Part shown: positions 49,906 through 58,836 of the stretch, in pieces | Position numbering within the stretch: position 1 is the first letter of the stretch | Layout of the letters: every line of letters begins with the position of its first letter | NCBI RefSeq assembly: GCF_004365875.1 | Contig: NZ_SODF01000003.1 | Location: 357,763-421,762 of the forward strand | Source: Kribbella kalugense | Lineage (GTDB): Bacteria; Actinomycetota; Actinomycetes; Propionibacteriales; Kribbellaceae | DNA: 64,000 nucleotides | Direction of reading: 5' to 3' | Notes under the pieces: model-generated | Databases searched by the model: none | Told to the model about the DNA's origin: nothing | Seen by the model: only the letters and a program-made list of their open reading frames with translations | Position numbers and translations under genes: made by a program

Positions 49906-49943
49906 GTTTCCACGTAGTCATCTTGTTGTTACGTCGCCGAAAC
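49906..49943. promoter_or_regulatory. pair of GlnR boxes upstream of narK
   Basis: GTTAC-N6-GAAAC (49928-49943) matches the actinobacterial GlnR consensus exactly. A second, inverted site GTTTC-N6-GTCAT (49906-49921) lies 22 bases away centre to centre, about two helical turns. Both are just upstream of the narK -10 candidate. GlnR activates nitrate and nitrite assimilation genes under nitrogen limitation in Streptomyces and mycobacteria. Confidence 0.8.
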
Positions 49944-50010
49944 GGGTCCCGCACACCCCTCGCGGGGTGGTGAGAGATCGCAGGTACTGTTCCAGCGTGC
50001 GGAGTCTTTT

Positions 50011-52152
50011 ATGAAGGGGTGGATGTGGCGGGCAGGCATCGCCGCCGTACTGATCATCTGGCTCGTGCTGGGGTCGCTCGGCGGTCCCGCTGTGGGGAAG
50101 CTGAGCGAGGTCCAGCAGAACGACAACGCCAACTTCCTCCCGAAGCAGGCCGAGTCGACGGTGGTCGCCAACGAGGCGAGCAAGTTCGTCGACTCCAAGG
50201 CCCTGCCGTACTTCGTCCTGGTCGAGCGCGACTCCGGGATCACCCAGGCGGACCGGGACAAGGTCAAGGCGTTCGCGGCCGGTCTCCCGAGCCTCGACAT
50301 CGGTAACGGGAAGAAGCTCGGCGAGTACCTGACCGCTCCGATCGCTCCCGCGACCCCGTCTGAGGACGGCAAGGCGCTGCTGCTCACCGTCCAGACCAAC
50401 GGCGACCGCGCCGACGAGGTGGTCAAGCAAGGCACGACCGTGCTGTTCGCGGTCGCGGACACGCTGCGGACCAACATCAAGCAGGACCTCACACCGACTG
50501 GTCTGCAGGTCTATGTCACCGGTCCGGGCGGGGTGTTCGCGGACTTCGTCGTCGCGTTCAGCGGGATCGACGGGATCCTGCTCGGGGTCGCGCTGGCGGT
50601 CGTGTTCGTGATCCTGCTGATCGTCTACCGCAGTCCGATCCTGCCGGTCGCGGTTCTGCTCACCGCGGTCTTCGGCCTCGCGCTCGCCGCGCTGGTGGTC
50701 TATCCGCTGGCGAAGCACGGCGTACTGCAGCTGAACGGCCAGAGTCAGGGCATCCTCTTTATCCTCGTCGTCGGAGCGTCGACCGACTACTCGTTGCTGC
50801 TCGTTTCCCGCTACAAGGAAGAGCTGCACGACTACGAGAGCAAGTACCAGGCGATGCGGGTCGCCTGGCGGGCGGCGATCGAGCCGATCGCAGCCAGCGC
50901 GGCGACGGTCATCCTCGGTCTGCTCTGCCTGCTGCTCTCCAAGCTCGGCAGCACCAAGGGCCTCGGTCCGGTCGGCGCACTCGGCATCGCCGGCGCATTC
51001 ATCGCGGCGATGACGTTCCTGCCCGCGATCCTGCTCGCCTTCGGCCGGCGGATCTTCTGGCCGTCGATCCCGCGCGTCGACCACGTCCACTCCAGCGACC
51101 AGGTCGGCGGGCGGCGACTCTGGGGCCGCGTCTCCGGGCTCGTCGGCCGACGAGCCCGCCGGGTCTGGGCGATCACCGCGCTGGCGTTGCTGGCCTGCGC
51201 GGCGTTCCTGCCGACGTTCAAGGCCAGCGGTACGTCGCAGGAGGACCTGTTCCTCAACAAGGTCGAGTCGGTCACCGGTCAGCAGCAGCTGGCCAAGCAC
51301 TTCGACGCGGGTGCCGGTACGCCGGTGGAGATCCTGACCCCAGTCGCACAGGTGGACCAAGTCATCCAGACCGCGACGAAGGTCGACGGCATCGGTACGG
51401 CGTCCGCCTCAGTGGCTCCCGGCGTACCGCCGAAGGTTGTCGACGGCAAGGTCCTCGTCCAGGCCACCCTGAAGGTTCAGGCCGACTCACCGGACGCGAC
51501 CAAGGTCGTCAAGCACCTGCGGTCCTCATTGGACTCGGTCAGTCCGGACATCCTGGTGGGCGGCAACACGGCGATCAACCTCGACGTACTGGACGCCGCG
51601 CAGCGCGACCTGAAGGTGATCATCCCGACCATCCTCGCGGTCATCTTCGTCGTACTGATGCTGCTGCTCCGCTCGCTGGTCGCCGCGATCCTGCTGGTGA
51701 TCGCCAACGTGCTCTCGTTCGGCGCGACCGTCGGCGTCAGCGCGCTGATGTTCAACCACGTCTTCAAGTTCCCCGGCGCCGACCCCGGCATCCCGCTCTA
51801 CGCCTTCGTCTTCCTCGTTGCCCTAGGCATCGACTACTCGATCTTCCTGATGACGCGCGTCCGCGAGGAATCCCAGGAACACGGCACCAGACCCGGCATC
51901 CTGGTCGGCCTGGCCGTCACCGGCGGCGTCATCACCTCAGCCGGCGTAGTCCTGGCCGCCACCTTCTCCGCCCTAGCCGTCCTCCCCATCCTCTTCCTGG
52001 TCCAAATAGCCTTCATGGTCGCCTTCGGCGTCCTCCTAGACACGACCGTCGTCCGCTCCCTCCTCGTCCCCTCCCTAGCCCACGACCTCGGCAAGAAGGT
52101 CTGGTGGCCCAGCAAACTGTCCCGATCCGACGGCGCCAGAACTCGGGACTGA
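50011..52152 (+). CDS. MMPL family RND-type membrane protein
   Basis: A 713-residue membrane protein of the MMPL group with two repeats: one helix, an outer loop domain, then five or so helices. GQSQGILFILVVGASTDYSLLLVSRYKEEL and PLYAFVFLVALGIDYSIFLMTRVREE mark the conserved GxxxDY segments in helix 4 of each half (here given as regions). Such proteins export lipids or hydrophobic compounds using the proton gradient. ATG 50011 has GGAG six bases upstream. The cargo is unknown. Confidence 0.88.
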   Translation: MKGWMWRAGIAAVLIIWLVLGSLGGPAVGKLSEVQQNDNANFLPKQAESTVVANEASKFVDSKALPYFVLVERDSGITQADRDKVKAFAAGLPSLDIGNGKKLGEYLTAPIAPATPSEDGKALLLTVQTNGDRADEVVKQGTTVLFAVADTLRTNIKQDLTPTGLQVYVTGPGGVFADFVVAFSGIDGILLGVALAVVFVILLIVYRSPILPVAVLLTAVFGLALAALVVYPLAKHGVLQLNGQSQGILFILVVGASTDYSLLLVSRYKEELHDYESKYQAMRVAWRAAIEPIAASAATVILGLLCLLLSKLGSTKGLGPVGALGIAGAFIAAMTFLPAILLAFGRRIFWPSIPRVDHVHSSDQVGGRRLWGRVSGLVGRRARRVWAITALALLACAAFLPTFKASGTSQEDLFLNKVESVTGQQQLAKHFDAGAGTPVEILTPVAQVDQVIQTATKVDGIGTASASVAPGVPPKVVDGKVLVQATLKVQADSPDATKVVKHLRSSLDSVSPDILVGGNTAINLDVLDAAQRDLKVIIPTILAVIFVVLMLLLRSLVAAILLVIANVLSFGATVGVSALMFNHVFKFPGADPGIPLYAFVFLVALGIDYSIFLMTRVREESQEHGTRPGILVGLAVTGGVITSAGVVLAATFSALAVLPILFLVQIAFMVAFGVLLDTTVVRSLLVPSLAHDLGKKVWWPSKLSRSDGARTRD

Positions 52153-52153
52153 C

Positions 52154-52201
52154 GACAGGAAATGGGGGCTAGACACCTGATATTTCCTGTCTCCAGCCCC
52201 C
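52154..52201. terminator. overlapping hairpins between convergent MMPL and LuxR genes
   Basis: GACAGGAAAT (52154-52163) pairs with ATTTCCTGTC (52182-52191), and GGGGGCT (52164-52170) pairs with AGCCCCC (52195-52201). The arms interleave in the order a-b-a'-b', so the two stems compete or could form a pseudoknot. It lies directly after the MMPL stop and 60 bases before the LuxR stop, so a terminator role for one or both directions is likely. Confidence 0.6.
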
Positions 52202-52260
52202 GGCACCTGTCCACACCCACGCCAACTGGACGGGCGGAGCTGGCGGGGCGTTGGAGATGC

Positions 52261-55257
52261 TCAGGGCTTCCTGAGGGAGGCTAGTTCGGTGCGGTTGGAG
52301 ACGCCTAGTTTGGTGTAGACGTGGGCGAGGTGGGTCTTGACCGTGCCGCGGCTCATGAAGAGGCGTTCGCCGATTTCGGGGTTGCTGAGGCCTTCCACCG
52401 CGAGCGCGACGACCTGTTCCTCGGTCGGGGTGAGGCTGGCCCAGCCGGCGGACGGTCGGCCGCGGGATCCGCGGGTACGGCGGGCATACGCGACGGCTTC
52501 GTGCAGCGGGAGCGGCGGCTCGTCCGACGTCGGCAGGTCGGGATGGTCGGGTGGCGTAGCCAGACCGAGATTGGCGCGGGCGGCAGCTGCGGCAGTGGCC
52601 AGGCGGGTCGCGTCCGCAGGACGGTTGGTGTGATTTGCCAACAGGGCAAGAGATTCCAGGCTCTCGATGGTGTAGGTGCGCAATCCGTGGTCAACCCGGA
52701 TGGTCAACGCCTGATGCAGCAGGTCCGCCGCATTCTCCGGCTGCGTGGTGATCGCGATCCGGCCTTGCTGGTCGAGTGCGTCGGCGAGGATACGTGGGAG
52801 GTTGTAGCGGCGCGCCAATTCGACGGCGCGTTCGAGTACCTCGGACGCGTCACGGCCACCGGCGCGCAGGGCAGCCGCGACCGACGGCAGCAGCATGGCG
52901 GGTACGAACGTCTCAGCGAGCGGACCGTCCGCCGCGGTCTCACGGGCCGTCCACTCGACGGCCGCGTCGTACTCACCGCTCCAATAGGAGATCAGCCCCA
53001 TGACTTGCCCGAGGTTCGACACGACCGCACCCGCGGTCTCGGCCAGCTCGAGCAGCGGCCGCATCAACTCGCGCGCGTCGTCGAGTCGGCCGGTGCGCGC
53101 GAGCATCGTCGCCAGCTGTCCACGTGCGGTTCCGACGCGGTGGAAGTCAGCCAGTGGTTCTGCCGCAGCGAGGGCCCGCTCGGCGACTTCGACCCCCTTC
53201 GACGGTTCGCCGGTCGACATCAGGCTCTCGGACCACACGGTCAGCACAGTCGTCGCGATCCCGCGTTCGCCGCTGGTGATCAGACCGTCGGCGGCGCGAT
53301 CGATCAGCGGCCGCAGCTCATCATGCCGGTCCCACAACGAAAGCAGGACGCACTGCAAGGCGATGTTCGCGTTCCGCGCCTGCTCGTCGTCCCCCGCCAG
53401 CCGCACCCCCTCGGCCGTCAGGTCCCACGCCTTCTGGAAGTCCGTGAAGAACTCGCCCACGGCAACCAACGCAAGGAAAAACGAGCGCAACCGGTCGTCA
53501 CCCAACTCCGTCGCAAGCTCGAGTCCGCGACCGGCCGCGTCGTACCCGAACGGATCGACTGTGTCGGCAACGGTCGCGTAGCCGTAGAGCAAACGGGCCT
53601 GAAGCAACGTTCGGTCGTCGGGCGCGAGCTCGATCGCGCGGCGCAGATAGCCGATGCCCTCGTTGCCCGTCGCCTGCAAGTTCCACAACCACCTCAGCGC
53701 CGCGGCCAACCGCCGACCGCGGTCCGGGTCCTCCGCCGACAGCCCGTACTCGAGAGCGGCCCGGAAGTTCTCCCGATCCGGCTCGATCAGCGTCCGCCAG
53801 GCGTCCCGATCCTTGTCCAGCAAGGGTTCCGCGGCCTCGGCGGCTCCGAGGAAATGGTCGAGATGCCGATCCCGTACATCGTCGTCTGCCGTCAACCGTG
53901 TTCCGGCGTACTCGCGGATCGTCTCCAGCAACCGGTACCGTCCGCCCTCGGCGACAACGAGCGATTTGTCGACAAGCCGCGCCAGGATCTCGAGTACGCC
54001 GCCTGGGCCGCAGACCGCCGTGGCTGCGTCCAGGGCGAACCCGCCCGCGAAGACCGCGAGCCGCCGGAAGACCTGGCGTTCGTCCGGATCGAGCAGGTCG
54101 TGACTCCACTCGATCGACGCAGCGAGGGTCTGCTGCCGGGCCGCGACGCCGCGAACGTTCTTGGTCAGCAGGCCGAACCGGTCGCTCAAGCCGGCCTCGA
54201 TCTGCTCCGGTGTGAGCGTCCGTACCCAGGCCGCCGCGAGTTCCAGCGCGAGCGGCATCCCGTCCAGCCGAACGCAGATCGACCGGATCGCCTGCTCTGA
54301 CTCGGGAAACTCCGAGCCGGCCCGCTCGACGAAGAGCGCCCGCGCCTCGTCCGGAGCGAGCGCGGGCACCCGCCAGATCGCCTCACCGGGAAGGTCCAAC
54401 GGCTCCCGGCTCGTCGCCAGCACCGAGATCTCCGGGCATCCGGTGTGCAGCGCGAGCACGAACTCCGCGACGCCGTCGATGATCTGCTCGCAGTTGTCCA
54501 AACAGATCAGCGCTCGTTGTGTCCGCAGTTGGCCGATAAGAAGCCGGTCCCCCGACTCCGCCAGGAGACCGATCGCGGCTGCGACCGCGTCTGGGATCTG
54601 GGTGCGGTCCGTGACCGCCGACAGGTCCACCCACCAGACGCCGTCCGGCCAGCGCTCGGCCAACTCGGCCGCGGTCTGCGCCGCCAACCGGGTCTTCCCG
54701 CTGCCACCCGGACCCGTGAGGGTGACGAGCCGGCTGCCGGAGAGTTGGGTCCGGAGCGCGGCGACCTGGGTACGGCGGCCGACGAAGCTGGTGAACATCA
54801 CCGGGAGGTTGTTCGGCACCTGGTCCAGCGAAAGCAACGGCTCGGTCGTCGCGGTGAGTTCGAAGATCCGCTCCGGCGATCCGAGATCCCTTAAGCGGTG
54901 TACGCCGAGGTCGGCGACAGCCATCCCGGCAGCAGTTGTTGCTGTTAGCAACGTCTGGCCCGGGTTCGCGATCGCCAGCAGTTGCTCAGCATGCCGGACG
55001 GCCGGCGTTATGGTTTGCCCGGTGTGCAACGCGATTCGAAGGAGTTCACCGGCGGGGACCTGGGATGCCGCCTCCCGGAGCTCCTGCGCCGCGGCGATCG
55101 CGTCGGCCGGGTCGTCGTACACGAGCACGGGCCAGCCGGCATCCCGGCGTACCAGCTGCTCTCCCGGAAGTTTCGCGGCCAGTCCAGCCAAGCGTGCGTA
55201 CGCCGGTGCGCTCGCGGCCCCGGCATACGACGCGGTAAGAACGGTCACCCCACCCAT
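52261..55257 (-). CDS. LuxR family ATPase regulator with degenerate cyclase-like N-terminus
   Basis: A 998-residue regulator. Residues 1-140 look like the second half of a class III guanylate/adenylate cyclase domain (LRIALHTGQTITPAVRHAEQLLAIA, LGVHRLRDLGSPERIFEL) without the metal-binding aspartates. An ATPase follows with VTLTGPGGSGKTRLAAQTA (Walker A), ALICLDNCEQII (Walker B) and VLATSREPL, then a long TPR-like helical region, and a C-terminal LuxR HTH (LTPTEEQVVALAVEGLSNPE, LFMSRGTVKTHLAHVYTKLG). ATG 55257 is the likely start; a GTG three codons later is possible. Confidence 0.88.
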   Translation of the reverse strand: MGGVTVLTASYAGAASAPAYARLAGLAAKLPGEQLVRRDAGWPVLVYDDPADAIAAAQELREAASQVPAGELLRIALHTGQTITPAVRHAEQLLAIANPGQTLLTATTAAGMAVADLGVHRLRDLGSPERIFELTATTEPLLSLDQVPNNLPVMFTSFVGRRTQVAALRTQLSGSRLVTLTGPGGSGKTRLAAQTAAELAERWPDGVWWVDLSAVTDRTQIPDAVAAAIGLLAESGDRLLIGQLRTQRALICLDNCEQIIDGVAEFVLALHTGCPEISVLATSREPLDLPGEAIWRVPALAPDEARALFVERAGSEFPESEQAIRSICVRLDGMPLALELAAAWVRTLTPEQIEAGLSDRFGLLTKNVRGVAARQQTLAASIEWSHDLLDPDERQVFRRLAVFAGGFALDAATAVCGPGGVLEILARLVDKSLVVAEGGRYRLLETIREYAGTRLTADDDVRDRHLDHFLGAAEAAEPLLDKDRDAWRTLIEPDRENFRAALEYGLSAEDPDRGRRLAAALRWLWNLQATGNEGIGYLRRAIELAPDDRTLLQARLLYGYATVADTVDPFGYDAAGRGLELATELGDDRLRSFFLALVAVGEFFTDFQKAWDLTAEGVRLAGDDEQARNANIALQCVLLSLWDRHDELRPLIDRAADGLITSGERGIATTVLTVWSESLMSTGEPSKGVEVAERALAAAEPLADFHRVGTARGQLATMLARTGRLDDARELMRPLLELAETAGAVVSNLGQVMGLISYWSGEYDAAVEWTARETAADGPLAETFVPAMLLPSVAAALRAGGRDASEVLERAVELARRYNLPRILADALDQQGRIAITTQPENAADLLHQALTIRVDHGLRTYTIESLESLALLANHTNRPADATRLATAAAAARANLGLATPPDHPDLPTSDEPPLPLHEAVAYARRTRGSRGRPSAGWASLTPTEEQVVALAVEGLSNPEIGERLFMSRGTVKTHLAHVYTKLGVSNRTELASLRKP

Positions 55258-55360
55258 GCCGGTCAGTGTGCCATTCCCCTGTGTCCACTGTGTCGGGTCG
55301 CCGTTGTCGACAGTATTCGTTAACCTCCGGGGCAGGGGGTCGAGGAGAGTGAGGAGCCTG

Positions 55361-56797
55361 ATGGCAGACACCACGTCGACTGACCACGGACGATTCGCAC
55401 TACCGACCAAGAATCTGCCCGCACCGCAAGTTCGCGACCTGCCCGAGCCGCCCGCCAAGACCTGGAAGATCATCGGCCCCGGCATGGTCGGCGCCGGGGT
55501 GGGGCTGGCCTCGGGTGAGTTCATCCTCTGGCCGTACATCTCCAGCCAGGTCGGACTGGTGTTCCTCTGGGGCGCCGTCGTCGGCGTGGTGGTCCAGTGG
55601 TTCCTGAACATGGAGATCGAGCGGTACACGCTGGCAACTGGTGAGACAGCGTTGACCGGCTTCAACCGGTACGGGAAGCATTGGGGCCTGTTCTTCGCGA
55701 TCATGACGTACTTCGCGAACCTCTGGCCCGGCTGGGCGACGAGCTCGGCGTCGATGCTCACGTACCTGTTCGGCGGCGGCGACCCGCGCTGGATCGCGAT
55801 CGGCATGCTGCTGCTGATCGGGGCGATCCTGACCTTCGCGCCGGTCGTCTACGTGATGCTCGAGCGGCTGATCGCGGTCAAGATCGCGGCCGTCGCGCTG
55901 CTCGTCGTACTCGCATTGATCTTCGCGATCCGCGGCAAGACCTACGGCGCACTCGGCGACGCAGTCACGCACCCGCAGTTCCCGGCCGACCAGCTCGGGT
56001 TCGCGCTGGTGATGGGCGCGATCGCGTACGCCGGTGCGGGCGGCGGGCAGAACCTTGTCCAGAGCAACTGGATCCGGGACAAAGGTTTCGGCCAAGGTCT
56101 GCACGTGCCGCGGCTGACCTCGCCGGTGACTGGCGAGACCGAGGCCGACCCGACCGCCAACGGGTACACGTTCACCCCCGACGACGCGAACCTGGCCCGT
56201 TGGAGGCGCTGGTGGAAGTTCGCGAACATCGAGCAGGCCGCGACGTTCGTGGCGATCACCGTGATCACGATCGTGTTCACGTCGATGCTGGCCCACGCGA
56301 CCCTGTTCGGGAATCCGGACGTCAAGAACAGCATCGGCTTCCTGAAGATCGAGGGTACGACGCTGCAGACGGTCGTCGGCGGCTGGTTCGGCTACCTGTT
56401 CTGGGCGATCGGCGCCTTCTCCCTGTTCGCCGCGGCGGCCGGGATCGTCGACTACACGTCCCGCCTGTCGTCGGACATGATCAAGGCCCGCTACCTCCGC
56501 GAGTCCAAGATCACCGAGTCCAAGCTGTACTTCTGGCTGGTCTGGGGTCTCGTTGCCTTCGGCATCATCGTCCTGCTGGCCGGCCTGACTCAGCCCCTGG
56601 TCCTGCTGGTCATCTCCGCCTGCACCGCCGGCACGATGATGTTCGTGTACTCCGGCCTGCTCTGGTGGATGAACTCCCGGGCCCTCCCCCGCGCCATCCG
56701 CATCACCCCCTGGCGCACCGCAGTCCTCGGGTTCTCCTTCCTGGCCTTCGGATTCCTGGCCGTCTTCACCCTCATCGACCAGCTGAAGAAGCTGTAG
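55361..56797 (+). CDS. Nramp family transporter-like protein
   Basis: A 478-residue integral membrane protein with about eleven helices. The N-terminal IIGPGMVGAGVGLASGEFILWPY corresponds to the first Nramp helix, where the metal-binding DPGN motif would be expected but reads SGEF, so metal transport is uncertain. MGAIAYAGAGGGQNLVQSNW corresponds to helix 6. A 70-residue insertion with HVPRLTSPVTGETEADPTA is unusual for metal transporters. ATG 55361 has AGGAG upstream. A terminator-like hairpin follows the stop. Confidence 0.75.
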   Translation: MADTTSTDHGRFALPTKNLPAPQVRDLPEPPAKTWKIIGPGMVGAGVGLASGEFILWPYISSQVGLVFLWGAVVGVVVQWFLNMEIERYTLATGETALTGFNRYGKHWGLFFAIMTYFANLWPGWATSSASMLTYLFGGGDPRWIAIGMLLLIGAILTFAPVVYVMLERLIAVKIAAVALLVVLALIFAIRGKTYGALGDAVTHPQFPADQLGFALVMGAIAYAGAGGGQNLVQSNWIRDKGFGQGLHVPRLTSPVTGETEADPTANGYTFTPDDANLARWRRWWKFANIEQAATFVAITVITIVFTSMLAHATLFGNPDVKNSIGFLKIEGTTLQTVVGGWFGYLFWAIGAFSLFAAAAGIVDYTSRLSSDMIKARYLRESKITESKLYFWLVWGLVAFGIIVLLAGLTQPLVLLVISACTAGTMMFVYSGLLWWMNSRALPRAIRITPWRTAVLGFSFLAFGFLAVFTLIDQLKKL

Positions 56798-56813
56798 GCG
56801 GACCGCCATGCAT

Positions 56814-56863
56814 GCAGAACCCCGGTTTGGGCGGCCCAAAACGGCCTTCCGACGGGGTTCTGC
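56814..56863. terminator. nested hairpin after the Nramp-like gene
   Basis: GCAGAACCCCG (56814-56824) pairs perfectly with CGGGGTTCTGC (56853-56863), and inside it TTTGGG (56826-56831) pairs with CCCAAA (56835-56840). It sits between the convergent Nramp-like and nucleotidyltransferase genes and could end transcripts from both sides. Confidence 0.7.
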
Positions 56864-56881
56864 CTGCGTGGAGATGCAGCC

Positions 56882-57664
56882 TCAGCCGAGGAAGTCGACG
56901 GCGGCTTCCTCGGCGGCGGTACGTCGTACCACCTGAACGCCGCTGCGCTCCCGGACCGTGCGGTAGACGTCGACCGTCGCCTGCAAGGCGCGCAGGCAGT
57001 CGGCGCGGTCGGCGGTCGCGACGGTCTCTCGCAGCGCCGGCCCGAGCTCCGGTGCGAGCGTTTCCAGCCGCCGTACGCCGGCCGGCCGCGTGGTCCGCCC
57101 GATCCCGGCCAACGGCGCAATCGAGATCGACCGCATCGCGCCGAGACTTTCAATGGCCTCGAACAACTCACCCCGGGCGATCTTCACCGCGACGTAGTGC
57201 ACCCAGACCCAGAAGCGATCCTCGATCCACTGCGCATCCGGCTGCGGCCACTGCGCCGTGGACTCGGCCCGAACCCGCTCGACAGTGTCGTCCCGCTGCC
57301 ACAACACGAGCCCGTCCTCGACCCGATCGCGATAGCCGTCGGGCGTCACGAACTTCAGATCGACATGCACCAGCGGCGGCCCGAACAACGCGATCAACAA
57401 CCGCGGCTCACCGACATGCTCCCCGGTAAAGCTCGCCAGCAGCGGACCCAGCCGCCCCGCAAACTCCTTCGCCTCGGCGAGGCACTCCGGCTGCCCCTCC
57501 GCCGTACAAACCAGCACCAGATCCAGATCCGAATACTCATCACCGGTGCCCGAGGCAACCGATCCCCCGACCACCACCGCAAGCACCCGCGGATCCTTCT
57601 CCGCCTCGGCCACCACATTCTCCGCAAGCACCCGCAAATGCTCCGGCACGCCGACCAGCTCCAC
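56882..57664 (-). CDS. nucleotidyltransferase domain protein
   Basis: A 260-residue protein with the pol-beta nucleotidyltransferase motif VVVGGSVASGTGDEYSDLDLVLV (GS-x-A-x-G-x8-SDxD) near residue 33 and a later strand VHVDLKFV that supplies the third carboxylate. The C-terminal half is a helical domain (LRALQATVDVYRTVRERSG). The fold fits antibiotic adenylyltransferases and related proteins of unknown substrate. GTG 57664 has AGGAGG four bases upstream. Confidence 0.82.
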   Translation of the reverse strand: MELVGVPEHLRVLAENVVAEAEKDPRVLAVVVGGSVASGTGDEYSDLDLVLVCTAEGQPECLAEAKEFAGRLGPLLASFTGEHVGEPRLLIALFGPPLVHVDLKFVTPDGYRDRVEDGLVLWQRDDTVERVRAESTAQWPQPDAQWIEDRFWVWVHYVAVKIARGELFEAIESLGAMRSISIAPLAGIGRTTRPAGVRRLETLAPELGPALRETVATADRADCLRALQATVDVYRTVRERSGVQVVRRTAAEEAAVDFLG

Positions 57665-57731
57665 ACTTCCTCCTAAATCAGGTCAGCAGGCCATCATCAC
57701 CCACACCCCACGCCGAAGCGACTGATTTAGG

Positions 57732-58661
57732 TCAGTGACTGGGCCCGTACGCCTCCGGTGCGCCGTTCGCCGTGGTGTAGAGGGAGTAGACGGAGGTGGT
57801 GGCGGTGATGAAGAGGCGGTTGCGTTTGGGGCCGCCCCAGGTGAGGTTGCTGACGGTTTCGGGGACCAGGAGTTTGCCGAGCAGGGTGCCGTCGGGGTGG
57901 TAGACGTGGACGCCGTCGGCGGCGGAGGTCCAGACGCGGCCTTGGGTGTCGAGGCGGAAGCCGTCGAAGATGCCGTTGCCGCATTCGGCGAACAGCTCGC
58001 CGCCGGAGAGTTTGTCGCCGTCGACGGTGAAGACGCGCATCGTGCCCTCCTCCGAGTCGGAGATGTAGAGCAACGACTCGTCGGGCGAGAACGCGAGCCC
58101 GTTCGGGCGGTTGAAGTCGTCGGCGACCCGGGTCAGCGCGCCATCCGTGCCGACCCGGTACACGTGACACCCACCGGTCTCGATCTCACCCTTGTAGCCC
58201 TCGTAGTCGCTGTCGATCCCGTACGCCGGATCGGTGAACCAGACCGAGCCGTCGCGCTTCACCACGACGTCGTTCGGGCTGTTCAGCCGCTTCCCGCCGT
58301 ACTCGTGGGCGAGCACCGTGACGCCGCCGTGGTGCTCGGTCCTGGTCACCCGCCGGTTGCCGTGCTCGCAGCTGACCAGGCGGCCCTCGGTGTCGCGGGT
58401 ATGGCCGTTGGTGTTGCCGGCCGGCTGCCGGAAGACGGAGACCTGGTACGACGTTTCGTCCCAGCGCAGGATGCGGTCGTTCGGGATGTCGCTCCAGAGC
58501 AGGTACCGACCGGCAGCGGAGTACACCGGGCCTTCGACCCAGCGGCCGCCGGTCCACAGCCGCTCGAGCCGGCTGTCGCCGCGGGTGCCGGCGAACCGGT
58601 CGTCCAGCTGCTCCCAGACGGCCGGCGCGGTCCCTGCCAACGGCTCGAGAATTCCGGTCAT
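57732..58661 (-). CDS. SMP-30/gluconolactonase family protein
   Basis: A 309-residue six-bladed beta-propeller lactonase. Motifs: GGRWVEGPVYSAAGRYLLWSDIPNDRI (metal-site glutamate), NSPNDVVVKRDGSVWFTDPAYGI, and RPNGLAFSPDESLLYISDSEEG. It hydrolyses sugar lactones with a divalent metal. ATG 58661 has AGGAG five bases upstream. The promoter (TAGGCT, 58702-58707) is followed by a LacI-type operator, suggesting carbon-source control. It is about half identical by eye to the protein at 60198-61100. Confidence 0.88.
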   Translation of the reverse strand: MTGILEPLAGTAPAVWEQLDDRFAGTRGDSRLERLWTGGRWVEGPVYSAAGRYLLWSDIPNDRILRWDETSYQVSVFRQPAGNTNGHTRDTEGRLVSCEHGNRRVTRTEHHGGVTVLAHEYGGKRLNSPNDVVVKRDGSVWFTDPAYGIDSDYEGYKGEIETGGCHVYRVGTDGALTRVADDFNRPNGLAFSPDESLLYISDSEEGTMRVFTVDGDKLSGGELFAECGNGIFDGFRLDTQGRVWTSAADGVHVYHPDGTLLGKLLVPETVSNLTWGGPKRNRLFITATTSVYSLYTTANGAPEAYGPSH

Positions 58662-58683
58662 CACGACTCCTCGCGAACTCGGC

Positions 58684-58697
58684 TGCAAACGCTTTCG
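58684..58697. promoter_or_regulatory. LacI-family (cre-like) operator TGCAAACGCTTTCG
   Basis: The site has the central CG and flanking AA/TTT of LacI-family operators and lies four bases after a TAGGCT -10 box (58702-58707, minus strand), over the expected transcription start of the SMP-30 gene. A bound repressor there would block transcription. No LacI gene is in the window. Confidence 0.6.
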
Positions 58698-58836
58698 GCC
58701 GAGCCTATGTGGTTCTCCCCGACCGCGCCCCCAGACGCCCGCCGGTTGGACCTCTGGGCCGGAAGGATGTGCGTGGCGCCGAACGGGGGCGCAGAGTACG
58801 GCGCCGGAGTCAGACACCGTGATGTGGAGACATCCT

